From Sanderia malayensis (taxonomy: Eukaryota; Cnidaria; Scyphozoa; Semaeostomeae; Pelagiidae): a DNA stretch of 64,000 bases. The first letter of the stretch is position 1. Each line of letters begins with the position of its first letter. Shown here in pieces: positions 53,153 to 64,000 of this stretch. The notes under the pieces are model-generated. The model ran no database searches. It saw only the letters and a list, made by a program, of their open reading frames with translations, and was not told the origin of the DNA. The position numbers were made by a program, and so were the translations under genes. The stretch lies in assembly GCA_013076295.1 (NCBI GenBank), contig RQOL01000863.1, positions 620,001-684,000 on the forward strand. Reading direction: 5' to 3'.

Positions 53153-56100
53153 CTACTCGATGTAAATACCGTAGACCTTAACTTCGCACAATCGGAAGTT
53201 CGCATGTGTTAGCAACTGTATTGTGACGTATCTTGCAATAGTGTTAGGTGGACACAAGTACTTGTGACTATCGTCCCCTTTTATGGTGACACCTTGAGCG
53301 CAATGCGGGTTGTTCAATCCGTTATTCAAGCCACTTTTTCCTGCTCGTATATCTATCGGACTCGTATCCACGATCACGATCACAATGATTCCCGTAACAA
53401 GTGCTTGTCTTGTGAGGTCTACGTTCCACCACGGGTCAGAGTTCCCTTCAGTAAGTGAGGTATATTGTTCTAGTCTAAGTTCATTGCCATCATTGGCACG
53501 ATGTGCTCCAAAGGAACCATAAGTACTCGACTGTTTTGAGGGTTTACCCACAGCAAGATTTTCAACACCTAAAATTTCAAGTATGCAGTACTTTAGATAT
53601 ATGTACTGATAGCAAAGGCATATGTAATGTAGTCTTGCTCCAAGTCTGTTGTCATATAAGAAAAGGAAAGGAGGAGTGGTGAGAAGGAACTGCGGAGGAG
53701 AGGAAAGGCGGAAGCACCTACTGCTCTGTACTGGACATCCCGTAGCTGTTTGGCTGATTTTCGGGGTGTGGTCCCATTTAATGTGCTGGAAGGTCCTTCC
53801 ATAAAATAAGTCTTTTAGGGAAAAGGCAAGCCTGTCGGGAGGATTATTGGGGGTGATTGCTTTGCAACATGGCAGCCCGGCCAGCCTGCTCTAAGACTAT
53901 AGTTATACGTATCTGTTTGCAAGTGGAGAGGTATTGGCAATAACGCAATATACGTACGTGTAGAGCCACAAAGAGGCTCATCTAGTATTTCCTGATATGT
54001 CTTGCAAGTGTAGCAACGGTATCCTTTTGGGTCGCAACTATCAATGCACCATTGATCTTTTTTACAGGAATTTATCTTTTTACACATACTACCTATCTGC
54101 AACGATAAGTAAGATGGAATTGCAAGTTTTGCTGGTACACCGAACAAGCTTTAGAATGAAATGCTACTTCGAATATCAGACAGAACGCACAACAGAGAGA
54201 TTGCTGCGACAAGGCAAGGTATGTACACCGGACAATACTATATTGTGTATATCCACAGGCGGTTGCATGTGCCCGTGCCGTGCCTACAGAATGGACAGCC
54301 ACTAGGTAGAAGTTTTGCATTCGATTTCACAGGACCTAAGGGATCAAAATTGTTTAAAAATCCCAGAATGGATAACCGATGTCTAGTTTTTAACCAATGA
54401 ATAAAAAAACCAATAAAAAGGTCATTATTTGGAAGAAAATCAATGTCAAACGTTTTGCTTCAGTACAGAAGAAACGAGGCATGATGTCATGGTAGGCTGG
54501 ACCCTAGAGGGGCTTACGTCATCGAATGAATGTTAACTCGTTTAGAAAAAGACAGCAATAAGCTGTTTATGATTCTTATCGAAAGGTGGTAGAATTACCA
54601 AAACTTTATAAGAAAAAGAAAGCATAGACTGCGAGCAGACCTTGCAGGGGACTGCGCAGGAGACATGTGACTTCATACATGAAGGTTATCGTCGGGAGTG
54701 GGTGGGCTAATGGCGAGTTTCAGCAAACAAAGCCACCATTTTGAAACGGAGATAACATTAAACTTATTAACAAAACAAGGAAGTTCAAATCATTTCTTCC
54801 TACGCTGATGTAAGCGGACAAGCTTTTGGCTGCTGTTGCGCAGACTCTACTGGAAGAGGAAAAGCGATTTTTCAATTCAACTCAACAAAACTGTTTCAAA
54901 AGCCAATCGAGTATGCGCCCAGGTTACTTCAACAAGGCTCAATACGTGATTCGTACACTTGAAGCCTCAACAGAACAGTAAGGGACAGTCACTTAAGATT
55001 TGAGACATTGAGAGTAGACATTGCATATAGTAAATCGTATTAAAATACCTTCGTTGTGTTGTAATCAGTTGAGTAATACAGCCAGCCATTGTGAGAACTT
55101 GCTGTGACTTTCATTTTCTCTTTTTCGATAGTGCTTCCATTTAGTTCACAGTTGTCCTTCCCTCCAGCCAACTTGTAATTCAGTGACATACAGTTATAGT
55201 TCTTGATGCATTCGAGCACGCACGCCGTGTAGTCACTTCTGGTGAATTTAGTGATGATATTATTTTGCAGTTTGAAGTTCATTATGGCCACGTTAAAGTC
55301 CGCTTCTTTCTTGCATGGCAGTCTCAAAATCCAGCAATCGACAGTTAAGCAACTTACCATTACGCTGCAAAATAAACAGAAGCCATAGATCAGCAGAAGT
55401 TATAGATCAGCATTGATATGATTAGGATTTCAATGAATAGCAAAAGAAGATTCATTTTCCACGAGAGAATTGAAGCATAATTCAAGTGTGCTAGATATCA
55501 AATTAAAGGAAAGTGAAACGAGAGTAATAACTATATATATGGGTAAAGAATCAAATTTCAATGCGTAGTTAAAACAGATCCTGAAGTTGCTTAAAAATGC
55601 CAATCAACTTTAGATAATGGTATGAATAATAATGTTTTCAATTTCATATTCCATTTAATTGATTCAATCATGTGGGCATCTGAATCCATGCAGTTGAAGC
55701 TCAAAAGTATAGAATTTTAAGGACCAGAACTTGAGTTAGGTTCCCTATATAAATGGGTTTACTTTTCTGACTCTTCGGGGTTTTTATAGCATTTTCATTG
55801 TATGCCATTTGCTTCCTTAAAGCGCACACACTTTGCCATCCATTGGTTGGATATAATGAAATTTACTCACTTGACGAATGAAACATCTTGTCGTCTCCTA
55901 AATGAACTGCTTCTGTAATATTACTAGTTAATCTTGATAATAATTGTTTATCAGCTATGCCTTGAGCGGGAGTATCTATTTGTGAGTGTGAGGTATTGAG
56001 AGATATGCTTCTTTCATCATCAATAATGACTGAGCAGACGAAAACAAAACTCACGACTTCACCTTAGTCCATCTATTTAAAACGAATACCTGATACGGAT

Positions 56101-56176
56101 GTAGAAGATTATAAAGTGAAATAGTAGAAACGTACCTGGTTATTATAAGCAAAAATCTTAGTACTAAAAAACCCAT
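53153..56176 (-). CDS. secreted PAN / Cys-rich / F5/8-type (fucolectin-like) protein, copy B
   Basis: Four exons in gene order: 56176-56136 (signal peptide start MGFLVLRFLLIIT), 55364-55049, 54096-53958, 53568-53153 (stop TAG). Exon lengths (41, 316, 139, 416) and phases equal those of copy A; 303 residues. The PAN and Cys-rich exons differ from copy A by only a few residues. The F5/8 exon differs in clusters: after HRANDGNE (LRLEQYTSLTEGNS), at GVTIKGDDSHKY, and at LLTHANFRL; the beta-sheet framework is unchanged. It is a likely secreted lectin of the same cell-surface or defence class. No retroelement interrupts it, so this copy is more likely to be expressed normally. Confidence 0.87.
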
Positions 56177-57108
56177 TTCCGCAGCTCACAATCTCACTTC
56201 ACAAATAAACGTGCCAGATAGAAACAATGCAATATATGTTCAAACATCCAACAGTAGTCTCTATTCGCAACAATATTAGTTTAATGTATGAGTGAATTAA
56301 TTATTTATACAAATCAGTCAATTTAACTATAGCTACCAGCCGGTGCGATGGAAACATGCGACATGCAATTAGTCGGTATATTGTCATGTAGCTTTTAAAT
56401 ATCAGTTGAGATTGATGTAGTCCATTTTGGATTGTTGTTGATATATATAAATTATATTTCGCAGGTGACTAGCCTTAGTATACGAATATTTGTCAGTCAT
56501 CAGGCTTGTGTGCCAAAGAAGTGAATAATAAATAACTCAATCATTTCCCTGTCTGACACAAAGCTGGAGGCCTACTTTTATGGAAAAATAATATTATCTT
56601 TTCCGACATCTCTGGTTCTTGAAAAATTTGAAAGTTTATTGTTTAAACTTATCGTCTCTCATATTCGAAACACCGAATTTTTACTGGACTAATCTAATCT
56701 AATTGAACCTCCCCCTTCGCATAAATGTATTTTCACTACTCTCAAAAGACAGTTTATTTTTTGAGCTCACAAATTGTAGCTATATACAGGGTGGGGAAGA
56801 GGAAAGCAATACTCCCAAATTTGGAGAAGAAAGAAAGTGCTTTTGTTTTTTTCTAACTTTTCTCATTTTGCTGTCAAATTTCACAAACAAAATGTCACAG
56901 CATCAGGTTTCCAGATTCGCGACTAGAAACTTAAAAATAGAACTTAAAGCTACTCAAGAATGATAAAACATAATTAAAAAATATTTTTACACAAGATATC
57001 AATTGTGGAAATTTTTGAACGCTTTCCCCTAAGATGCATTTTCTACAAATCATTATTCTAGGGGGGCTATGTACTTTTTTGGCACACCCTGAATGTTACA
57101 ACAACGGA

Positions 57109-57542
57109 TACCGTAAATCCTCGAATAAGCCCCCGGGGGCTTATTTGCAAAAATGAATTTTTGGGTGGGGGCTTATTCGAGGGGGGGGGCTTATTTCAAA
57201 GGTTGACAGAAAAAAGACGACATAATTTTCTCAATCAGCTAAACTTTTTCACAAAGTGCTGTGTGAAGATCTAACAAAGCGTATAATTTGTTTATCATCA
57301 CGAAAATAGCGTTTCTTTTTGCTTTCTTGTCTCCAGTCAAAGGAAATGATACTGTATAGCTATTGTCTTGTGGGGGCTTTCTCGAAATAAGTTATTATTC
57401 TGCACTTTGCTTCCCTCGAATAAGACCCCATGGGGGCTTATTCGAGGGGGGGGGCTTATTTGCAAAAATGATTTCTTAGGTGGGGGCTTAATCGAGGGGG
57501 GGGCTTATTCGAACGTGGGGGCTTATTCGAGGATTTACGGTA
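57109..57542. mobile_element. 434-bp palindromic MITE, TACCGTAAATCCTCG family
   Basis: Starts TACCGTAAATCCTCGAATAA and ends with its exact inverse (TTATTCGAGGATTTACGGTA). GGGGGCTTATT motifs repeat several times in both orientations. It is a longer relative of 4313-4434. It lies in the upstream flank of lectin copy B. Confidence 0.85.
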
Positions 57543-57921
57543 ATAACTTATGATCGTGATAATGACTTATGGCACAAGAAACATTCTGGTGGCTTCTGTA
57601 AACAGGTATTGAAGAATTAATCAGAGAGAAGCAATTCTTAGCACATAAACCAATATCTGCAAGATATTAAGTGCATTTGCTGAGCAAGTGCAAAGCAGGA
57701 ATAAAATATCCAAGAACAGATGGTCTGTGTGATTGCCACTGCCAATGGCTGATCTCCCCAGTCCAGGCCCCGTCCAGGCTCAGGAAATCACCCATGAAAA
57801 CGTGCATCGTCATTGATTCGTTTTATTTCATAAATATAGTTCATTACTCTATTTAGCTACTTGCCATCACCGACCAGATGAAACATACATGCTTTATTTT
57901 ATAAAGAACCTCCCTCAAGGC

Positions 57922-58710
57922 CTACACACTTTTTTATAAGAGCATACTTTATAAGAACACTGAGGCTCGATTTCCCCAAAAAAATAAGAACAAGTTTAGA
58001 ACATGCTCAGCCTCGGATGAGAAATTAAAAAGAGAAACAAGAAAAAACAATGATTGAAATTAACAAGTTACACTTTTTTCAATATAGTAAGCAATTGGAC
58101 TCTCGTCCCAGCCCTCAAAGTTGCTGGAATACTGTTCAGCTGAACTGCCAAATTGTAAATGCATTAAGCTATACTGTACTCTACTGTATGTACTGCATGT
58201 AGTTTGCAATAAATTTTAGGAAAAAAATCACTCCTAAAATAAGAACTCTTTTAAGAACATTCGAGCCTCAAATTATGAAAAAATTAAGAACATCGAGCCT
58301 CGGCAAAAATTATCTGTTATTTTTTAAAGAGTGCAGTCCTTCAATTTCCTTACTTTAAGACCTGTTCTGAACAAATTGTGGTTATGAAAACTTCTTGATA
58401 GTTTCTAAATTTTAGTTTTGCATTTAGCGACCGAAGACAGTATGATGCAAAGAAGAATTTAAATTCGAACTTTGCTTAAGATTGTGGCTAAAAACAAAGC
58501 CAAGACCTTAAAGAAAGCAAAGAACAAGTTTGATTAACAAGTAAAACAATCATATGTGTGATTTGGTTGTAAAATGTTTTGCACATATGTGTAACTTTCA
58601 CTGATTTGTGGTGACATATGAAGTTTTTCAAAGGTTTGAAGTTTTTCAAAACTTTTAGCCTTTTACATGTAGGTTGCTTATAAAGAGTTTCTTTTATAAA
58701 AAAATTGTGC
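57922..58710. mobile_element. long diverged copy of the CTACACGC MITE family
   Basis: Left end CTACACACTTTTTTATAAGA, right end TTTTATAAAAAAATTGTG; an internal ACATGTAGGTTGCTTATAAA near 58664 parallels ACATGTGGGTTTCTTATAAA in the 12580-13000 element. Internal ATAAGAACA repeats are present. It is degraded and probably composite. Confidence 0.5.
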
Positions 58711-59105
58711 AATGCCAAGATGACAAATATTCGTATAAAGGATATGAATATTTAAAGATATTCAGTTGTGAGGTTTTTAATTGAATGGCCGGGATACTTG
58801 TAGCATTCAATATGATAAATCTAAAATATTCATGTGAAGCCAGGTGCCCCAGGTCTGTGGTTGAATAAACTGACAAATTACTTTTTCACACTGCAATTTA
58901 CTAAGATAGGGCCTAACTGTTTTACTAAGATTCAGAACAATTTCTTTAATATCTACCCGCAACAGCCTGAAGCAATCTATTTGTTTCATTCTTTCCACGA
59001 ATTGATATGGAAATGTTTTCAGCTTAATGACGTGTATAAAACCACACGGTAAAATGTGAAAAACGAAGCAACATTTGTTGATTCGACTAGTCAGGATATT
59101 TGAAG

Positions 59106-61514
59106 GACTTCGCTTCAGTTAACTTTGGTTTCTTCAATACCGAACCGATGCTTGCTTGACAACAATGAATTAGCAAACCTTGCGCTGCTGAAATGGCACT
59201 AAGTAATTTTGAGTTACAGTCATGACATGGAAAGTATTGCAGTTTTGCAGTGCAAGTAACAGGCTATCGATACCAAAAAACCAGCTATAACTTTCCAGGG
59301 GACGGGTCTCTTATTTTTCTTTCCTGTTTTGCAGTGCCCCCCCCCCAGTGCCAACGCACCAACGTTTCTGTTCTGGGTTGAAATAATTTTTCTGTTGCAG
59401 GCTTTGGCAAAGGGGAATTTTTTAAAGCAAAGGGGATAAACAATTTGTCAAATTTGGTATAGTTTTCAGATCAGAAATCTGATTGGTCAAAGAAAGATAA
59501 TGCTGCAGTTTGATTGGATTATGCTGCAGTGCTATTGTCTTGTCCCAATGCCGTGTTGTTGCTGTTGCTCTAGTCGGAATTCTCATCAACAACATGGCCT
59601 GCAAAGTGTTCTCCGGCCTGGGCAAATTCAGTGATAATAGATATCTTTTTTACTGGCATAAATATTGTCGAATATCGCTTGTTTTACTTGAATACAGTTC
59701 GATTATGTTTTCGGAAATTGCAGTTGCCAGGCGAATATTGCTGGAACAGCTTAACACAAAGATTGTAATAGATTTTTGACCTCAACTTGACCGGCCTGAG
59801 TCTCACGAGGATGTTGCTGTGAGTGACTGGCTGGGCTCTGGCATCAGGGATTATTCCTCCTTTGCTATGGTAAGTTATGTGTTATAGTTTTAAAGAAACT
59901 GATATTTTTGTTAATTGGAGCCATCTTTCATATTCTTTGCTGAAGGTTGGGTCAGAAACTCTGTAGTGTTGTCATTTAATTTAACATCTCATCCATCTTT
60001 TGTGCACCTGCATTGCATGCATGCACTGCTGTTTCATTTCCATCCACCAGACAGATGGAGATATCATTTGATCCCATCCCAGTTGAGTTCATACAATACA
60101 ATGTGTGACCAGGAGCGCAAACCCCATTTTTTGGACAGAGGGGTGTGAAATTAAGATGGACCTACTTTCACTATATTTTCTTTTAGGACCCACTGGGTTT
60201 AATTACATCAAAAGTGCAAAGGAGTGACTTGTCATCATATCATTGAGCTAAATAAGCAAGAATCTGACATTTTTGAATTTTTGGAAGCAGAAGCTAAGTC
60301 CAGGTAACATATTTATAATATAAACTAGATACTTGCAGGATGCAATTTGCGCTGCTCTTGAGTATGAAAAAATTTGATATTATAAACAAACGTGATTGAA
60401 TATGGCTAAATGCTTTCGGTCAGTGAAAATGGTTTTAAACGAACGGAATTTAGTTACATTCTTAAATTATGTATCAGTTGATTTGGGATTGTGTTGCAGG
60501 TAAGTTAAATTTATGAAATGCTAATCTAAAATAGTATTTTTAAACATGAAATTTGCGGAGAAAACTGTGGCAAATACACTTTATAATATAAACAATCACA
60601 GTGTCTACATTTCTTGACTCTATTGTTAAAAGTGTCAATACATTGTTTTTCTTTATTGTTGTATTTTTCTGTTGTATTGTGTTGTATTTGTATTTTTATT
60701 GTTGTATTGTTGGCTTTTATGAACAATCAGCTAAAATAGAAACATTTTGAAAAATTAGATAATAGGTACTCTGCACTGAAAAACCAAGCTAAGCTCTCCA
60801 CAAATTGTGATGCAACTAAATAGTAGGTGCTAGGGTTTTGAGTAAACCAATGCCTGAATTTCTGATCATCCATCATTTTAATAGTCAACATAGCACACAT
60901 AGGAAGTCAAAGGGCTTGGAACGAAAGGAATTTATATAACTTGAAAAGTTCTCTGGAAATGCGTAGAATTTTGCACAGAATTTATTCCATTGGGCACTAT
61001 GTTGTAGCTGTAACTATTTTGCATTGTAACTGGAAATCAAAATTTTGCTATTTTTTTTATATGAAGTTCTGATTTTTTTTAGCTGTAAAGAATCTCAAAG
61101 GTGTGACACATATTTGGCAAATTTGAAAATGCTTGAATAAGGTAAATGATATATCAGTCAATAGCTATTGCTTCAATTTAAGTATGAAATAACATTTTTT
61201 GTATTTTTCTCCTAATATTTGTGGAAGACCCCACCCCCATCTTGTACATTGACGTATTTGTGCACTTTACACATTCTATGTATGCTATGCCAATGTATTC
61301 CATGGTACATAACAGAATTGTTTGAAAATGAGATGGATGTTTTCTTTACTCCAGTTTCACATTTTATAAAATTCATTTCAAATTAGTACTATGAAATCAA
61401 CTGAGTAAAAAATCAGGTAATTTGGTCTTGATAGTTCAACGCATTTTAGTTCTCAATAGTCTACTTTAGATAGTCTTGCATCAAGTTTCTTACCTATGAT
61501 TTCTCAACCACCCC
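59106..61514. other. gene-poor stretch, nothing recognised
   Basis: AT-rich DNA between duplication unit B and the ubiquitin-like gene. Short frames on both strands lack motifs. A TTGTATT-rich low-complexity patch lies at about 60654-60713. I cannot support any gene here. Confidence 0.45.
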
Positions 61515-62222
61515 TCAACCACCTCTCAAACGTCCTGTCATTTCAATGGTGCTTTCTATGGTAAAAAGATTTGTGAATGAATTATGGTATTGGCAAGAAA
61601 CAATGATAATAATTATTGCCCATTGTGCAGCAGAATATAGGTTTGTTTGTTCAGCTATAGTCATAGTAATAAACAAACGTCTATCAAGCTCATTATCTGT
61701 CAAAGATTTCACGAATGCTTTTACTTCTAGAGCAATTATTTCACACTACGATATAAGCCAATCAAGTGCATGTATTTCAAGTGCCTCTGTTTTTCTTGAT
61801 AACTCTATTTAGATAATTATTGATCTCATCTACATGGTGTAAATACTAATGATAGGCTCAAAATACTAACAGAAGATCTTACCTTTTTTTATGCCATATG
61901 AACGACAGGTTTCATGGTTCTCCAACCGATGTCCATTACAAATGAGATGTTGCTGTTTAATAGCTACCCCTTTTGGAAAAAACAGTAGTTATATATGTTA
62001 TCCAGTGCCAGTTGACTATCACTATTGTTATCATAAAACAGACGAGTCCTAATTGATCCCACATCTCAAGAATTACTAAAAATTGACGGAAACCTTACCT
62101 GCTTTGTTTCGAATCTTATTTTTGATATCATATATTGTCGTTTGATTGTTGACAGTCAGTCTAGTTGTTCTTCCATTTAGGTTTCTTACGGATATCTGAT
62201 AATCTAGAACAAGCAGACACAT
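61515..62222 (-). CDS. divergent ubiquitin-like modifier, three exons, C-terminal RLRGG
   Basis: Exons in gene order 62222-62099, 61969-61883, 61555-61515 (stop TGA) join in phases 1 and 1; 252 nt, 83 residues. Residues 8-83 align to ubiquitin without gaps over 76 positions: YQISVRNLNGRT, TIYDIKNKIRNKAG, KQQHLICNGHRLEN, SYGIKKESTIEMTGRLRGG. Conserved: Leu8, Lys27, Lys29, Lys33, Ile44, Leu50, Tyr59, Lys63, Arg72 and the terminal Gly-Gly. Changed: Lys6 and Lys11 to Arg, Lys48 to His, His68 to Glu, Val70 to Thr, Leu71 to Gly. The stop follows Gly-Gly directly, so no maturation cleavage is needed. The start used is ACCATG at 62220. A splice acceptor (TTGTTCTAG|AT) just before the domain could instead join an upstream exon, for example another ubiquitin-like repeat. 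It is presumably conjugated or used as a modifier; the enzymes are unknown. Confidence 0.8.
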
Positions 62223-63248
62223 GGTTGGAGACTGGAATGATCTCTCGTTTACGGTCTTATTAATTAGATATAAACAGTATTCATATACTTTCATACTTGG
62301 TATCTCTATGTGGTGATTTACGACTGCTACAGATCAGGTGTAGGATTTTGCAGATGTAATTTTCCGACGTTACACGTTTTTTTATATTTATTTGGATTAG
62401 CATCAAGTACTAAAAGCTTCTTAATTCTTTTGCAATTTTCCAGAAACCATCTTATCGTTTTGAACAGTGGCGTAACAGGTCAGTGTGTGGGGCCCTTAAT
62501 CAAAGTAGTGCTTTGGGGCCCCTATACTTTTGCAAATCAAGTTTACAGGCCGAGATTTCCCTTAACTGCATAAATTTTTTACAGCGTTATACAAGTTTTA
62601 AACAATATTAATTGATATCAACAAGGCAATTATTAAGATACCAAATCAGGTTAAATAGAATAATTCTTACCAAAATCGTTCAGAAATTTTCGCGTGGCCC
62701 CCTTCCAGGCCCACCTGTTTGGGGGACCTTTGTTTTGTGCTTAAAGGTGCACACCGCGTGTTATGCCATTGGCGTGGAAATTTGAAGTATTTTTAGACGG
62801 ATAGAAACTGAGATCGTCGCGAAAATAGCCCATGCAACTTATGCATTTCAATCTTTCTCAAGAAAAATTAGCAAGATTTTTGATAGAAAGACCCAAATGA
62901 ACTTTTTTTGAAAATGGAATTTTTACAGTGTCCTTGTTATTTTGAACCGAGTACTAAAGTTTCTTAATTTTTTGGTCATCTTGGTTTTAGTTGCCTATAA
63001 ATCTTTATAAAATGCTACAAAATATCTCGGTTAGAAAGTGAAATTGTTCAATAATCGAGCAGAGAAATAGCAATAGCCAGGAATATATACTCATGCGAAA
63101 TATCGAACTGTTGGTACAGCGAATATTGTCACTATGCCCAATGGCATTTGTGTCATTATGGCATTGTTTTGTACCATAGCGGGAGTCTATTGTATAGCTA
63201 TATAGGATATATGCATGGGGATTGTTATTCTACTGTTATGAGATTCTA
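62223..63248. other. interval between two minus-strand genes, no gene seen
   Basis: AT-rich sequence containing GGGGCCC-type patches (62490-62520 and 62695-62730) and a TACTAAAGTTTCTTAATTTT stretch near 62950 that recalls the CTACACGC MITE interior. No exon could be supported; upstream exons of the ubiquitin-like gene may lie here. Confidence 0.4.
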
Positions 63249-64000
63249 TTATGATTTGAAAACCATATAATCACCGCCTGGACAATCACCCCCGCCTTGA
63301 TGATGATGATGATGATGTTGATGCTGCTCATAACCTCCATGTTCTCCATGATTATTGTCGTTGCTTGAACCTGGTCAGAAAATATTACATTACATAGCAT
63401 TAACCAGAGGCGTTGGACCGTACTAAGAAGTAGGGGAACGCCACAATAAAAAAGGCATGAACCGCCTCCGGCCCCTACGCCATTGCTATTGACCAGAATA
63501 GATGTGCGATTCATGAGTTTTTAAAGATGCTGCTATGTTGTTTCAGTGTCGATCAGTAACCAACTACAAAATGTTCTCAATTACTCGAACCAGAATGTGA
63601 CCGATCGTGTTATCAAGGCCCTGGACATTCGAAGCATTTCAATGTAAAAGGTGCACTATTGTGGGCATTATTTCTCACAAAAGAGACACGTTCTTCGTGG
63701 GTTACAACCAAAAAGGGACAATGTTTGGGGGTCTCTTTCTTAAGTAGAATAAAACTGAAATTTACGTCCTGGTTGTTGTTCGAGTCATCAGTGGTTCAAG
63801 TTATCGGCGATTTTACTCTACCAATAGAAACCCATGCAATTCGATAACGCCAAAAGGCGACACCGTTTCGACGGAGCCTTTTGCGTTTACTTCTGGCACC
63901 AGGTAAAATGAAACAAATTCTGCATTTAAGTAGGATTATATGCGTCTTACCTTCCCATTCATCGTCTGATGGCGGTGGTTCGTGTCCTGTATCATTCGAC
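63249..64000 (-). CDS. 3' end of an unidentified gene with a His-rich C-terminus
   Basis: Two exons: one running in from beyond the window to 63951 (donor GAATGGGAAG|GTAAGA), and the terminal exon 63370-63249 (acceptor TGACCAG|GTTCAA, stop TAA). Phase 1 agrees. The encoded tail is acidic (PPPSDDEWEG), then Asn/Gly-rich, then six consecutive His encoded by a CAT run, then GGGDCPGGDYMVFKS. The low-complexity polar tail gives no family. The splice sites and continuous frame support a real gene; its main body lies upstream outside the window. Confidence 0.6.

Larger units (their letters stand above)
52974..59105. repeat. segmental duplication unit B
   Basis: Counterpart of unit A (37570-49125), same orientation and block order, without the Ty3/Gypsy insertion. 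The distal block at 58730-59104 matches 48716-49122 but with small indels, so the minus-strand open frame seen in unit A (48716-49033) is broken here. That argues the distal block is non-coding. Limits are approximate. Confidence 0.8.

Noticed and set aside
59510..59779. 89-codon plus-strand frame with a hydrophobic start
   Set aside because: No motif, no splice context, and the surrounding region shows no other exon.

Overview
This is a stretch of AT-rich metazoan nuclear DNA with spliced genes (GT-AG introns), one tRNA gene and a dense load of DNA transposons and retrotransposons. The gene content suggests an invertebrate, and I infer a cnidarian, probably an anthozoan: an LGR-type leucine-rich-repeat GPCR, small secreted proteins combining a PAN module with an F5/8-type (fucolectin-like) module, and many foldback or MITE elements. 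No single sequence proves the phylum.

Layout. 84-13768 (+): a tRNA-Lys gene and its truncated copy lie in an intron of an SCYL2 (SCY1-like pseudokinase) gene. Seventeen SCYL2 exons are visible and its 5' end lies outside the window. 16009-18461 (+): a small RRM plus CCCH zinc-finger gene. 19493-24117: a cluster of mobile elements, including a 2.96-kb foldback whose two arms match with no net indel. 24987-35819 (+): a complete 18-exon LGR-family GPCR gene, 991 codons. 37570-59105: a segmental duplication with two four-exon lectin-like genes on the minus strand (37754-46341 and 53153-56176). The first copy carries a very young, intact Ty3/Gypsy element (38228-42741, two LTRs identical by eye) in its last intron. 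A second 3.3-kb foldback (49220-52517) lies between the two units. 61515-62222 (-): a three-exon gene for a divergent ubiquitin-like modifier ending in RLRGG. 63249-64000 (-): the 3' end of another gene with a His-rich tail.

How the parts relate. The two foldbacks carry the same family of protein remnants (an HEEA-x-TR / DTDVLxLL / CDTTS-type domain), so they are foldback derivatives of one transposon group. The two lectin-like paralogues share near-identical signal, PAN and Cys-rich exons but differ in clustered loops of the F5/8 domain. At least nine small palindromic elements, most with termini like TACCGTATTTCCTC, are spread over the window. The most noteworthy observations are the foldback pair, the loop-restricted lectin divergence, the ubiquitin-like gene assembled from three short exons, and the fresh LTR insertion next to a splice acceptor. 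Exon boundaries were set by eye from splice sites, reading phase and remembered family sequences; no alignment program was run.
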